A model generated the notes under the pieces. It was not told the origin of the DNA. It searched no databases and saw only the letters and a list, made by a program, of their open reading frames with translations. The position numbers and the translations under genes are program-made. Source: Salvia splendens (Eukaryota; Streptophyta; Magnoliopsida; Lamiales; Lamiaceae). Taken from it: a DNA stretch of 64,000 bases. The stretch lies in contig NC_056041.1 of NCBI RefSeq assembly GCF_004379255.2, positions 2,914,001-2,978,000 of the forward strand. Reading direction: 5' to 3'. Below, in pieces: positions 36,625 to 49,014 of this stretch (positions are counted from its first letter, which is position 1; each line of letters begins with the position of its first letter).

Positions 36625-38312
36625 TTAGAAACGCTCCTGCAGATTGGGCTGCATCGGCTGCACGCGAAAGGCGAAGGGCATCTGCTGCTGCGCTTCATAG
36701 TCTGCGACTTGCTGATCGTACACGCCCTGCGCCTCCATCACGTTATCATCCATCGGATCCAGATGCATCTGCCGCTGCTCATCACAAAATTGAACATTTT
36801 TAATTTCACATATCTGTATTATGTAGATAAACTATTGATATAAGAAGCTTACCAGCTTGAATAGAAGGTTCTGGTTCTCCTCCTCCCTCATTTCATTCTG
36901 GAATTATTTTTAGTAACACAAACATTAGTAGACATACATAACATGTGTGGAAAAAGTGAGAAAAATTATATCCAATACTATTGAAATGAAAATGTGTGAG
37001 AATGTGGTGTGATATTTATACATGTTTCCTCATCATCCGCACAAACTCCATCTGTCATAGTGAAAAATAAAAGAAAATAAGGAGATTTTAGATACATAAT
37101 ATTTTAGAAAATATTGAATACTATATAATATGTAATCATAAGGACCTGTTTGGCTTTGAGAGTAGTAATTCCATTTTCAAGGGCTTCCTCCAACACCATC
37201 AGCTCCTTGTAATTCAAATTAGATATATCTTCTCCTTTCAGATGCCTGGGCCAAAAAAATTCTAAATTTTAAGAAAAATAAATGGGAAGATGGGAAACAT
37301 CAAGATAGAAAAAGGGAGGAAAAAGAAAACCCCAAATCCTTACAACCTCAATTGAATCTGCATGCTGTCATTTTCTTTCTTGATTCGATTGATTTCATTG
37401 TCCAAGTGCTGCATTTTTTTAGTGTTGGTATATGCATTAGTAGACCCTTTATAAAATGATAAATAAATAAACATAAATATGCAGATCTATAGATTAAGCT
37501 AATGATATATTCAATCAAAAAACCACTGAAATCTTGATAAGAACCAACAGGCCAAGAAGGAGCACATCAAGTACAAAAAGGGGAGCCCTACAACTGAATC
37601 TCTATTTGAGGGTACATAAATACATAAGTTTATTTCCCTTTCTTGTGCTAAGAAACTGCAGTAGTACTCATAATTTTTCTTTCACAAATTTTTGCAACCA
37701 AGGGAAAGAGAGAGAATGACAATTTTTTACCAGATCTGTTGACAGATGTAACATCTTATGCAGTTTTTGGAGTTCTTGTCATGGAAAAGTGCTAAAATGG
37801 TAGCTAGTAGCAGAAACAGAATGGGTCAAGGATAGATCCAGAGATGGAAACCTTCAAACTATATAAAGATCTTTCACAAAATCCAGTCTTTGAGACATTT
37901 TACACACTTTCAGCACAAACCCATGTTGGTTTTGCCAAATTCTTGAATTCTAGGGCTAAAATTTATGATATTCCACACACACAGTTAATACCTCATGTTT
38001 TGCATCCCAGAGCCTCTTTCCAGACAGTTTGTGGTACTGATCCAACATGTCAACAAGCCTTTAAAAGACAAACACAGAAATTAGGTAGTGAAACATCAAG
38101 AAACTATAAAAACACACAACATACGTAGTGGAGGGGCTGCAGAAATCGTGCATCTTGCCGGAGTTGGCGAAGATGATGACAGAAACATGAGCATCGCACA
38201 AAACGCTGATCTCCTTAGCTTTTTTCATGATCCCATTTCTTCTTTTGGAGTAGGTGACCTGCCTGTTGCTTGAGTTCTCAATCCTCTTGATCTCAATCTT
38301 TCCTCTACCCAT
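36625..38312 (-). CDS. GLO: GLOBOSA/PISTILLATA-type B-class MADS-box transcription factor, seven exons
   Basis: MIKC-type MADS factor of the GLO/PI lineage, which pairs with a DEF/AP3 protein to specify petals and stamens. Exons on the minus strand: 38312-38125, 38058-37992, 37408-37347, 37245-37146, 37051-37022, 36897-36853, and 36777 (or 36774)-36625. Sizes 188, 67, 62, 100, 30, 45 and about 153 nt match the canonical MIKC/PI layout; 214 (or 213) aa. The MADS box starts [20 protein letters not shown]. The K-domain shows [19 protein letters not shown] and [15 protein letters not shown]. The C-terminal PI motif [18 protein letters not shown] is the lineage signature. The acceptor of exon 7 is a GAGCAG (NAGNAG) pair, so one Gln may be optional. 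No lesion. Minor MADS-box changes ([16 protein letters not shown]) do not touch invariant positions that I can judge. Confidence 0.94.
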
Positions 38313-40358
38313 CTTCAAAGATCACTTTTTTTCCCCTCTATTTCTCTCTCTTGTTTATCCTTCTCACACCAGGAGAAACACTTTTAATGTTGAAGAAGGA
38401 GAGGGGAAATTGATAAGAATATGAGGGGTATGTAATGGCATTTTCCCTTTGTAGGAATGAGGGACAAGAAACTTTCGAAAAACTCAGCAAAAGACAACCG
38501 TTTAAGGAATTACGGTCTGTTGACAAAGCCTAGCCAACTGTAATAAATAAATAAAAAGATTAATTTTTTTTTTTTGTTATTCTCTTAGTTTCACCTTGTT
38601 GTCTTTTGGTCTCTCTATATCCTTGCAATTGAAGTGATGAAACTCAGTAATTTATTCATACTTGTAGATAGGGTTAGTAGGTTTCCAGTAATCTTGAAAT
38701 TAGGGTTTTCAGTGAGGCGGAGAGAAGAAATCATGCGGTTACTTGTGATTAGTGTGTTTCTTGAATTGAAATCTTTACCATCAAATCAAAATCAAAATGT
38801 TGGTCAGAGAAGGAAAATGGCTATTGATGGGAATTTTGAAGGGCTATAGCTCTATGAGATATGAGATGGGACAGGAAAGTGTTATCAATCCAGTTTTGAG
38901 TCTCAACAACATTCGACCACCAAATTAATAAGTGTGTAATCTAAGGCAAGATTTTAGTCAAAATGTCAAGTCTACGTAGCTCGATTCGATATTCCTGGCA
39001 AGGGTGAGGAACTCAATAAAATTATTGATCATGGGACTAAATAAAGTTCATGCAATCTTTTTTTATGAAAGATTGCTTAATTTTTCTAAATCATTTTTAT
39101 TACTTACTCCACATTACAAACAACTTAATACAGAGAATTTTTTAGGGACACAAAAATTGAGAGACAATTATTCACGTTGGAAAATTTTAAAAATAACAAC
39201 AATTTAGGACGCAAAAGAAAACATTCCTAAATTGAGGATAAATTAACTTAATTTTTTTTGTTTGTAGGGCGCTTCCAAATGCGTTCTCTAATTTTAGTTG
39301 TGACACCAACAATAAGGACGATTTTTATACCGTGGGTGGTATAGTTAAAAACACAAATTAATATCATTAATTGCATATAAAGATGTCCTTAATATACTCC
39401 TATAAAATTATCCTTGCGCAATGAGTGGTTGAGCTTGACCCTTCTCTATTTGCATGATTAATAGGCAATTACGTACATAATAAAATTAATTAATTAGGAA
39501 CTATTGAACGACATTTATCCTCGATACTTGTGTTTCCAGGAATGAAAGGTTGCTATCAAAATTTATGTTTGTTTGATTTATGTATTAAAAAAACTACATA
39601 TAGAGTATATATAGGTTTGCATGAGGTGATGTAAGATTGAACCTAAAACCTCTAAACCCTAATTAGGGAGAGTACTAGTATTATTTATGCATCAGCTTAG
39701 CCACTTGAGCTACGCGCCATGTTGACATATTAAATAAATGCTTACTAACATTACAATTATTACCGAAATACATAATTATTGTTTATAATCCTTATGAAAA
39801 CCACTATATAAATATTTTTAAAATTAATTAGGCACATTAATTTATATGTATTCTCAACTCCCAACTTCTACAAATGTGTGTTCGAAAGTTTTCTCGTCTG
39901 TTTAAATAGTGGGGTTGGTGTCTTGATTTGGACATATACATGAGATTTGAGTTTGATATCTCGTATTGGGCTTACTCTCTAGCCCAACTTCGAAATGCAA
40001 AATAAAAATGAAAAATATAAATAAAATGATGATTGATAGAGATACTGAGATACACAATATGGCAATAGTATAGAACCAATTAACGAAATCAAACTGTTGA
40101 AGATGTAAACATTAACATGTATCTGATTTTTTGAATAAAAGAGTATAACATGTATCTTGAATTATCCATCAACAACTAATTCAGCAAGAAACACAAATAA
40201 AAAACTTAAAACTACATTTTGACAATGTGAAACACAACTTGCCTGCTATTATGAACATATACAGATTTATATATATCCCTGTTTCAAACTGATAATATGT
40301 TAGCAGAAACTGATGGGATATTCGGAGAGGATACTGCTTCTCTGCCACGATACGGAGC
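38313..40358. other. Promoter side of the GLO gene and spacer
   Basis: Contains the 5' flank of the minus-strand MADS gene; no perfect CArG box (CC, six A/T, GG) was found. It also contains a tRNA-derived SINE at about 39590-39722. Otherwise AT-rich without a gene. Confidence 0.5.
39590..39722 (-). mobile_element. tRNA-derived SINE
   Basis: Minus strand: an A box TAGCTCAAGTGG (39712-39701) and a B box GGTTCAATCT (39643-39634) lie about 58 bp apart. They follow a tRNA-like head GCGCGTAGCTC, and the unit ends in a T run (GTTTTTTTAATAC) as many plant SINEs do. Internal distance and tail fit a SINE better than a tRNA gene, since no cloverleaf closes. Exact ends are uncertain. Confidence 0.6.
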
Positions 40359-43300
40359 TCACGCTCTGATCAATAACTCGTAGAGGTTACTGTTACTGTC
40401 ACCTTGAACGCGTTTCAACATTTCAAAACTCCTCCGACTGCCAAGAAAATCAATCCGTCTGAATTCTATATGACCGCACTCTGCTGTTTCCTTGCTCGAG
40501 TAGATGGACCTGAGCCGGTCAGCATGCCTCGAGTCTGTGTAGATGGCAACTTCTATTTCCTCGCTAGACATATTCTCCTAAGGATCAAGTGATATATAGT
40601 AAGATCACTGCATTGCATCATTGAATAATAAGATGCCAAGAAGAAAACATACCTGATAAAATGCATATATATAATCTAACACCTGCAAACATGTAAACCC
40701 TTTGTTGCTGAAGAATGTTCTCGAACAAGGGCCCATCTCAGAGAACCGGTCGACAGGGAACATGATCGTGAGGAAAGGGCCTTTTAGTATTAACTCCGTC
40801 TTCTCACTGCATTTGACATGTATGAAAAGCTATCAGATACAACAAAACTTTTCGATAGAAAATTGTTTTCATTGTAACATGCAGTTTTCAAGGTGCATAT
40901 GAGACTAGAGATGAGTTTTAGCTGACCTTTCTGTAAGAGGTCGAGTTAAGTTCACAAATGAAGCCTCTGATTCTTTTCCATCTTCTTTTGCATCAAAGAA
41001 CACGGGTGGCTGGTCTTCAGTGCCATTCTCGACACTTGAGGACTCTGTATAAATGGATGCAGTTGAGGTTGGCTCGGATACTGACCAGCAAATTGAATCC
41101 AAAAGACTGCCTGGCGTTATTGGTCGTATTGGAGTCTGGCATGTCTGCAATCAAATACCACCACCAAGTCATCACCAGATTAACCATATCCTTTTATTAA
41201 TGAGTTCAAGGGACAAAATCAACCTGCATTTGACGGTTCCGACGCTTTCTGACACCATCTTTGGCTAGGGTCACCTTTATTTGCCTTGCTTCATGACTGG
41301 CTTTATCAGCAGAACAAGTCACCCTACTCGCTCCCTGAAAAGATTCCTAGTGAAAACTCAAACGGAAAGGAATATAACATCTACTCAAAAACAGAAAAAA
41401 AAATGAAGTCCTTAACAATATATTCCATAAAATAAAGAATAAGTTTTGGGAATTTCTGATCAAACCACTTCCAATTATATCTATCAAGTTCACACGGCTG
41501 TGGATATAAAAAATTCGAGTTATCAAGTGATTGTAAATGTAATAACGGAAGTCGGGAAAAGAGAAAGTAAGGGTTAAGTAGAGGCATTTAGTCCATACCT
41601 CATGGGAAACATCATGCCGGAGGTTATCAACCCTCGCTCCAGTATACCTGGCTAGATCAGTTGATAAATGGACAAGTCTTTGAAGAGATTTTTCTTTTGC
41701 AGACTTTAGAACCCATAGTGGCTGAGGGGGAGAAAAAGAAGGCATCAAGAGCACGATATGTTAAATTTCACTGGATAGAACAAGTGAATTCACACAATCC
41801 TAACCAAAATATCAACACAAAAATCTGCCAGGCCGCACCCTTATTCAGATCTCTAATACACAAGGCAAGAACCGCTTAAATAAATAAGCAATATTACAAG
41901 TGACATGGAGAACTTACTGTTACAACGTTGGTTGAGTGTCCCAGATATTTTTGTACAGAAGGTCCTTCACATACTACATAATTAACATTGCAGCCAACAA
42001 ACCATTGATCCACTAAGGAAGCACCTTCGGCAGAGAGAGCCTCAGAAACCTAAGAACACATTTGATGCAGTTTTCTCAAAATGCATTAAAAATAGTTTAG
42101 ACGAGGCAGTACGATTGGTGAACAAACGGAGACCATAGATTTAATCAACTGCGAGCCTACCTTACTGAGAAGTTCTGCCGGTACATCTACATCAACATAA
42201 AAGGATTGACCGGAAAAGGATGATGAAGTAGTGTATCTTTTACTCTCCCTCTCTGAAAACTGGGAGCCAGGAGCTCCACAAAATTCGGGTTGTTTATTAT
42301 GCTTAAGCAAACCAGAAGGCAAACACGAATTTTCAGCACCAGAGTTCTGATCAAGCCGTTTCAAGTCATTACTTGCCAGACCATTATCTCCGATGCTATT
42401 AACACTGTACAGTGTTTCGCTTAGCCTAACTGAAATAAACCCAGTGGTTATCTCCCATTGTAGCTCAAACAGAATGCATGCAGTAGAGACTATTGCATCA
42501 ACCAAGTCCGAGATGCATAATACATGCCAATATCTTTCTATTACAGAAGTACCTCAGTATCAGTACAGGCGGATACAGATATCGTTATCTTTGGCACAAT
42601 ATAAGTATTAGCAGGTGCACATATATATCTTATCAAAATAATTTTTTTGCAAATGAGCAGTATTTGAAGTTTAAGAAGCTCACTTAGAAACAGGCTACAT
42701 CGAAACCGGAAACACAATTAACACTGGTCATGGGGTTTAATGGATAAAGATGGTAACCACAAGGTGTAAAAACTTATAAAGTCTACCAATGCAGAAGAAT
42801 TATTATGCAAAAGACAAATAAATGGAACTATTACCATTCCTTTTGACGCTATCCACAAACCACCCAATTGTTACCAGGAGTAAACCATTTGTAGTTCCAT
42901 GTTGCATAGCATGCTCAAACTTACGTCCTTGAAAGCTGTAATAAACGGTTAAGGGTAACACAACCATACTCAGGCTTATTAAACAAGTAAAAATAGTGGA
43001 TTTAGTTACAATTATGTTCGTCTGATGCAACGGAAGGAAGAAAAAACTAATATCTCACCACAAGATAATTTGATGGGAGATTCACTAAAATAAAACTCTT
43101 GTTTCTATATCAGTAATAGCCAAATGCAGTTGAGGATAATATAAAGTGCTATTGAACCTAAATACTCTAAAACGTGCACTGACAAAAGGATATCTGAACC
43201 ACCAAGTGAGTGCAATGAGGATGGAGATGAGGACTATACAGGCCTCCCAATCTCTCCGTAGCTTCCTTTACCTGCTTCCTTGTTTCTACAAATGAACACA

Positions 43301-43925
43301 ATAATTGAGAAGATATATTTGTACTAAATTATTAACAGGACATCAATAATTCCTCACAATGGGAAAACATTTTAGAGTCACAAATGGTTTATATATGTTG
43401 TAGAACAATTAACAGTTAAAAAAAGTGGGATCACCAATTAACAAAACAGCTTGATTCAACCACAATAAAACAAGGTTGATCAACCATCACTTTCAACTAA
43501 AGAAGGGATTGAAATGGCCACTTGCTTCTCTTTATGAAAAGCTAAATTGCAAGAAGCTTCTCAATTATATTGAGACTGCATAAAACTTACTTAAATTCAT
43601 CAATCTCAACACACATATTCCCAAACTAAGCAACAACAATCACAATACTGATACAAGACACATATAAATCACAGAGCTAAACACATTTAGTAACAGTATG
43701 CATACCTTTAGAGAGCCCCGTCACGCAAATGACAAGGCCGGAGAAAGGGCCTCTCGCTTTCACGGTTTTCACCGGAGTTTCAGGCACTGCGGCGGCAGCT
43801 GGAGAAGGCGGCTCCAAAGAAAACGTCGAGATTCCTCTGAATGAGGAAGAGAAATCCATGAACAGCCTTGAACACCCCTTCGCAGCGATCACCTCCACCC
43901 TCCCTCCCCCAATTCCACCACCCAT
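40359..43925 (-). CDS. Plant BRCT-domain protein, ten exons, one U12-type AT-AC intron
   Basis: Single N-terminal BRCT domain (about 59-146), a fold that binds phosphopeptides in DNA-damage and cell-cycle proteins; plant relatives are annotated as BRCT DNA-repair-like proteins. Exons on the minus strand: 43925-43706, 43285-43194, 42937-42835, 42429-42161, 42049-41918, 41721-41599, 41334-41224, 41144-40927, 40806-40653, 40577-40359; phases agree, 546 aa. Seen: FSGLVICVTGLSK (61-73), RLGGLYSPHLHPHCTHLVVQ, SFQGRKFEHAMQHG, GWFVDSVKRN with Trp130, VRLSETLYSV. The C-terminus has a second conserved block, FTCLQVLDYIYAFYQENMS, plus a basic stretch VRKRRNRQ near 340-350. The second intron begins AT and ends AC. 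The gene looks intact; the exact role is unknown. Confidence 0.88.
42938..43193 (-). other. U12-type AT-AC intron (256 nt) in the BRCT gene
   Basis: The 5' splice site is ATATCCTTTT, matching the U12 AT-type consensus ATATCCTTT exactly. The branch site CCTTAAC lies 11 nt before the end, and the intron ends TTAC. Splicing here joins LVVQ to SFQGRKFEHA, the expected BRCT reading, in phase 0. Using conventional GT-AG sites nearby does not give this join. Confidence 0.88.
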
Positions 43926-46276
43926 TTTCTAAATCATTCAATCAACTAACGCAATACACTTCTGTAAATCAAATTTTGTTTTTCCTATGAAGCTCAATCG
44001 AAAATTCAGTTTACTGCATTAAAGGGAGGGGAAATTGAAAGTTTTGAGGGTCAATGCATCTACTTTTCACAGGAGAGAGAACACGCGAAATTCTTGGGAA
44101 AAATCAATCCTTTTTCAAGAAAATAAGAGAGAAAGGCAAAGAAGGAGGGCTATTGAAATGCAAAATGTTTACTTTAACAAATGTTTGGAGTGATGTGCAC
44201 CGCAATATGAAGTGAAATAAAGACTGGAGAATGGAGAATGGAGAATAATCTAAAGCAGAAATTTTCATGAAATTGCGATTTTATGCTCTTTTCCTTTTTG
44301 GTCCTTTTGCTTTTTGATGAGGTTCAGAAAAGTGGGAATTGGCGTGAACCGAAAATCACTTTATTTTCATCCATCTTCATTCTCTCTCTAAATTTTGCAG
44401 AGCGAAAGGCCGACGCCATGGACGCCTCGCATAGTCGTTTTTCCATTGATTTTTGAACTGTTTGCTCAAATCTTAAATCATAAACAAACGTTAGCTATGT
44501 CCTAATTACTTTTATATCCTTGCTTCCGTTTCTTTAATTTACTATTACTCCGTATTATTTATTTTGTCGCGATGTGGTCCATTAATTTAAGATCAATGAT
44601 TTAAAATCTATAGTTAATATGGATGAACAACTCTTAGCTTGTTAAAGGAGACCCTGCTTATTTATACATGGTATGAGATTATATATATTTTTTATAGTGA
44701 TTCACAAAATAAGAAAAGGAATTGATATTCTAACACTAAATGAAAGATGATTTGCAGCTATTAATTGATTGAATTGTGAAAATAATCCTTTTAAATGTAA
44801 AGTGAATAGATTTATTCATCTAAAAGGAGTTAGCAGCATGAGTTTAGGGTGGGGTGAGGCATATAGTGATAGCAATACCTCTTGTGAAAACAATCCTTAA
44901 ATATAAATGATCCTTGAAAATCACTCCCACATTTGGTAGCAATAGCTCTTGTTCTTGATCATTAAATCGAGGAGCCAAACAAGGACCATGCATCTCGTAG
45001 TTTAAAATGATGGTCCACCTCACATCCCTTATTTCTATTTTCATTGGGTTTTGAGTTTTCCTATTTCACTATGCAATAACAATGTCACTATCTTGGTTTG
45101 TTTCATGGGAACTTCATCACCTTAGCGTCTGATGTTCGAATACCGGCTCAATACATTTTCTCTACCCCTTCTTACCATGAAAAAAATCAAGAGACATTTT
45201 ACATTCGTGAATCAATAATCATTTTCTGGTTAACCTGGTGTGTTTCGTCCCTTGAGATCAAGCATTGTTACAAGGTGTGTGTATAAAATCAATTTCTCTT
45301 TGACAGTAAAAATGAGAGATGCTAGACTAAGACTTAAAAGGCAATACTTAAATTTGAAACCTTGCCCATGAGAATATTCATATCTACCACTATTAAAAAA
45401 AAATTATTGTTATTAATTAGTAAGTATTAGCAAATTATGTAGAGAAAGCACATAGAAATGTTTGATCTGATGACATTTGGTTGCTATTCACGAAATGGGG
45501 TCCAAAATTATTGTATTCACCGGTTATAGTGCGACAGCAAACCTACGTTATATCACTATGACATAATATTGTTACTGTGGGTGTTGGGTGAGGGTTGAAG
45601 TTGACCATCTTAAGGTCTTTTAATTAATTTGATGGAGTGTCTTAATCTGTTTGATTGATAATATTTTATATAGTCAACTCAATAACTGATCATTAAAGTT
45701 GCATTATGACAGTATATAAGTCCCTATATATAGCTTTCATCTAACCCAATTGATAAAGTAGATTATATGACTGGGATTGTATCTGTTTGATCAAAATATA
45801 ATATAGGAGTCTGTTGACCTCAATATTGAACGGCAAAATAAGCTTATTATATTTTCCATCCATTTTCATACATGTTACATTTGGCGAAAGCTAATACTAT
45901 ATCAAATTTTGCATGCAAATTTGCCGGTTGTTGATCTGTTAATTGAGGTCAAATTGGCAGTGATTTTTTATATAAATAATGCAGATGGCGGGTGAGGCAT
46001 ACTTGTGCATATGGGTGACACTATTTGTAATGTTGAATGACCAATCCTCCACCAACTGATTACTACATTACACCACTTTGTAATATGATCATTACAACAC
46101 ATTACACAAACAAAAATGTGTGTTTACACATTAATAGAATATACATGTAATCCTGATGCAAATGGTCCTATACTACTTTTTCAGAAAGAATATATTGGCA
46201 TAAGACAATAAATCTGCTTTTCAAATTAAATAGAGCGGCAATACACTGACATTCTTTACAATCATACTACATCTAT
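43926..46276. other. 5' flank of the BRCT gene and AT-rich spacer
   Basis: Leader and promoter of the BRCT gene (up to about 44450, with a CT-rich tract near 44383), then AT-rich DNA. No further gene seen. Confidence 0.55.
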
Positions 46277-46290
46277 CTAATTTTTTATAT

Positions 46291-46308
46291 AGTAGTAGTA
46301 GTAGTAGT
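46291..46308. repeat. (AGT)6 microsatellite
   Basis: Six perfect AGT repeats beside a short CA-rich tract (46326-46342). Confidence 0.9.
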
Positions 46309-48239
46309 TACTAATTTTTAAGATCACACACACAAACACACAGTGACAGACACAGGCATATACAAAAAACATGTATACATACATTGCATGTGTAATGTCT
46401 ATCACACCCATTCCGCCAAAGGGGCAAAAAAGCATATTAGGAGGATGGTGATGGCACAGGGTGGTGAGGGGATATTCTTGGCCTGTGCAGGAAAAAAAGA
46501 AAACAAAAGGCAAGTTAACAATATGCACAACTCAATCACCACTACCATCCAATCAACAAGACTATTACTGACATTACATAACAACATCTCTTCGCCCTTT
46601 AAAGAATATGTCCAGTTGATTGGACTAGACTCACATGTAAACGGGACACCAAAATAGCGTCTCCTAAAACGACCCCACGGCCGAATTCAAGGTCCACAGA
46701 CTCATGTCAAAACAAGCCCCCAAAGTTAGTGGTCCACAAACTCATGTCAAAACGAGCCCCAAAGCTAAATGCCAATTTTTTTTACCAGTTATTGCTTTTC
46801 CTTGAGTCAATCTTTGCCCTAGCGTTTGAGCTTTGAGGCTTATTTTATCGATCTCTTTGTACGAAACACAAGCTTCTGGTTTTCTATCCTAGAATCTTTA
46901 CAGAAACTTAGCTGATGCTCTGTCCTTCATGTTCATTGGAAGTTACACTAGCATGCATCAAAGGCAAAGTAACTCATAAAGGCCTCATTTAATTCACTTA
47001 AACAAGATAATAACAGATACAGGAGTTGTTGTAAATCTTACAGTAAATGTTAAAACATCTTAAAAGCCCCAGTAACAAGACAACTGCCTAACTCAAAATG
47101 AGAGCACCATTAAGGGATTATTTCATATCACTTTAACAACAGCCAGACCTACAATTATGAAATAATCAAGTAACAGACTAGTGACGTTCCTTTACAGAAT
47201 GATTTGAATTCAAAGCAGCAGAATTCCATATGGATGTCACAGACAAAGCAATATGGTTGGAAGCAGCTTCAGAGGCATGGAATTTTGATTCAGGAATCTT
47301 TTCTATTTTATACCCTATTTGACATAATAATGCAGCCGATGGCTATTAATGGATGAATCAGGAGCAGCCAAATAGAATACAACCTCAACTCCTGTGCAAG
47401 ATGGAATAAAGTGACTGGAATTATTCCAAACAAATTCTTGTATGTGCAAGTATGGCAATGAAAAAATGTGCAAGGGATAGTGCGGAATTACAACATAACA
47501 GATTCTTATATGTGCATTACAAATTCTAGCCTTCCTATGCATCTTCGGTGTCACACAATCAGCAGTACAAGACTTCTAAACAATGTAGGACAAGTGCATT
47601 ACCACATCTATTCACTATGAACCAACTTCTTAAACAAAGTACAGTACACAATGTAAATGAACCACTTTGTATGTTAACAAAGAAATGCACAAGCGGTAAA
47701 AAGAGTTGCATCATAACAGATTCATAGATTTTTGAAAGCACATTCTAATTCCAAAACTGAACTCTGCTGGATGTGCATCACACATATTTGATCTCAAATA
47801 TGCAGGATGGGAAGTGCATGATCACATCTATCCATTGTTTGAACTCAACAAAATTAACTTCTCAGATATCAAATTATGTCCACTCAAATTCTTAATCCAA
47901 ACAAATTTCGACTTCGTGATGAATCAAGCAATCACTAGGATATAGAAATTGACAAGCTGTAGCTCTCGTCATATTTTGCTTCGATTAAAACTTGCTTAAA
48001 TAGTTCATTAGACAATCCAAAACTAATCATAAGCTATATCTAGTGAACTCAATTAATCTACAATAGCACATTATCAATTAGTTCACATTACCAACAAAAG
48101 CATAAATAGGTAGTCAAGTAAACAATATTAACCCTGAATTAACAAGCTGACAAAGGAAGAACCAACCCTTAAGCACTTGTGCTTTGTCGCGAAGATCTGC
48201 AGACACCTAGTCGGCACGGCACAGCCGGACTAGAGCTTC
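46309..48239 (-). other. Region without recognisable coding exons
   Basis: Only short ORFs that resemble nothing I know. Base composition is less AT-rich than the neighbouring spacer and resembles introns or a non-coding transcript. A promoter-like segment for the minus strand lies at its right edge (48240-48350). It holds a two-copy 40-bp tandem repeat at 46691-46768. Confidence 0.4.
46691..46768. repeat. Two tandem copies of a 40-bp unit
   Basis: GGTCCACAGACTCATGTCAA at 46691 recurs as GGTCCACAAACTCATGTCAA at 46731. Both are followed by an AACNAGCCCC(C)AAAG block; a few substitutions and one indel separate them. Confidence 0.85.
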
Positions 48240-48350
48240 GCAGAATGCGGGCCCCAAAATCCGCAATGCGAACTGATTATACACATAATTAAAGTTTTGG
48301 GCCTAGCCCATTGGGTTCCTAATTTTAGAATATGGGCCAAAATAGTAACT
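48172..48350 (-). promoter_or_regulatory. Promoter-like segment and possible non-coding first exon
   Basis: TTGGGCCTAGCCCATTGGG, ATGGGCC and CTGGGCTGG lie at about 48298-48357. Next to them, toward lower coordinates, is an unusually GC-rich block (about 48185-48275) with no ATG-started frame of note. This matches a minus-strand transcription start with a non-coding first exon. No downstream coding exon was recognised. Confidence 0.3.
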
Positions 48351-48761
48351 GGGCTGGACTTATTTTAAAATTACAACAGATAAAAATGAAAAAGAATAAA
48401 ATTTAAAAATTGTTGCATATGAACTATGAATCAAATTTTGTTTGGGGAAATTTGGCCGATAACGTGACAGGTACCAGTTCATTGCTATACTAGTTAATTG
48501 AACTCTGCGGTTAACAGATTTCAGAAAATTTATTTAAATACAGAGAAAATATATAATTGAATATGCTAATATGCAATAATAATAATAATAAATTATTAAA
48601 AAAGAGAAAAAAAAATAATTGAATTTATTATTGATGTTTTTTTAATGAAAGTATGATATCCTTGTTGGGACAATTTGAATTTATCTAAGGATGGGAAGAA
48701 GTATTTTCTACTACAACACAGTACATTTTTACTCATGTTTTATCTGTGTTGGTATTTTATA

Positions 48762-49005
48762 GACTAAAGGCCCTTTTTGGTCCTAAATATATGACGTTTT
48801 TATAATTTAGTCAAAAACATTATCTTTTGAATTATTTGATCCCTCATAAATAAAAACGGGTCACATTTTATCCGAATTGGATGGAACTGATTAAATTTCG
48901 GACCAAATGTGACATGTGTTTTATTTGTGAGGGACTAAATAATTCAAAAGATAATATTTTGGACCAAAATCATAAAATCGTCATGTCCAAAAAGGACCTT
49001 TAGTC
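48762..49005. mobile_element. 244-bp Mutator-like MITE with exact 9-bp duplication
   Basis: The ends GACTAAAGGCCCTTTTTGG and, inward from the right, GACTAAAGGTCCTTTTTGG form inverted termini. The arms run almost to the centre (ACATTATCTTTTGAATTATTT in inverted copies). TATTTTATA flanks it exactly (48753-48761 and 49006-49014). No cargo. It shares the arm sequence with the elements at 24.7 and 33.9 kb and fixes that family as Mutator-like. Confidence 0.9.
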
Positions 49006-49014
49006 TATTTTATA

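Noticed and set aside
38430..38460. A CArG box upstream of GLO (CCCTTTGTAGG)
   Set aside because: It departs from the CC, six A/T, GG rule at two positions.
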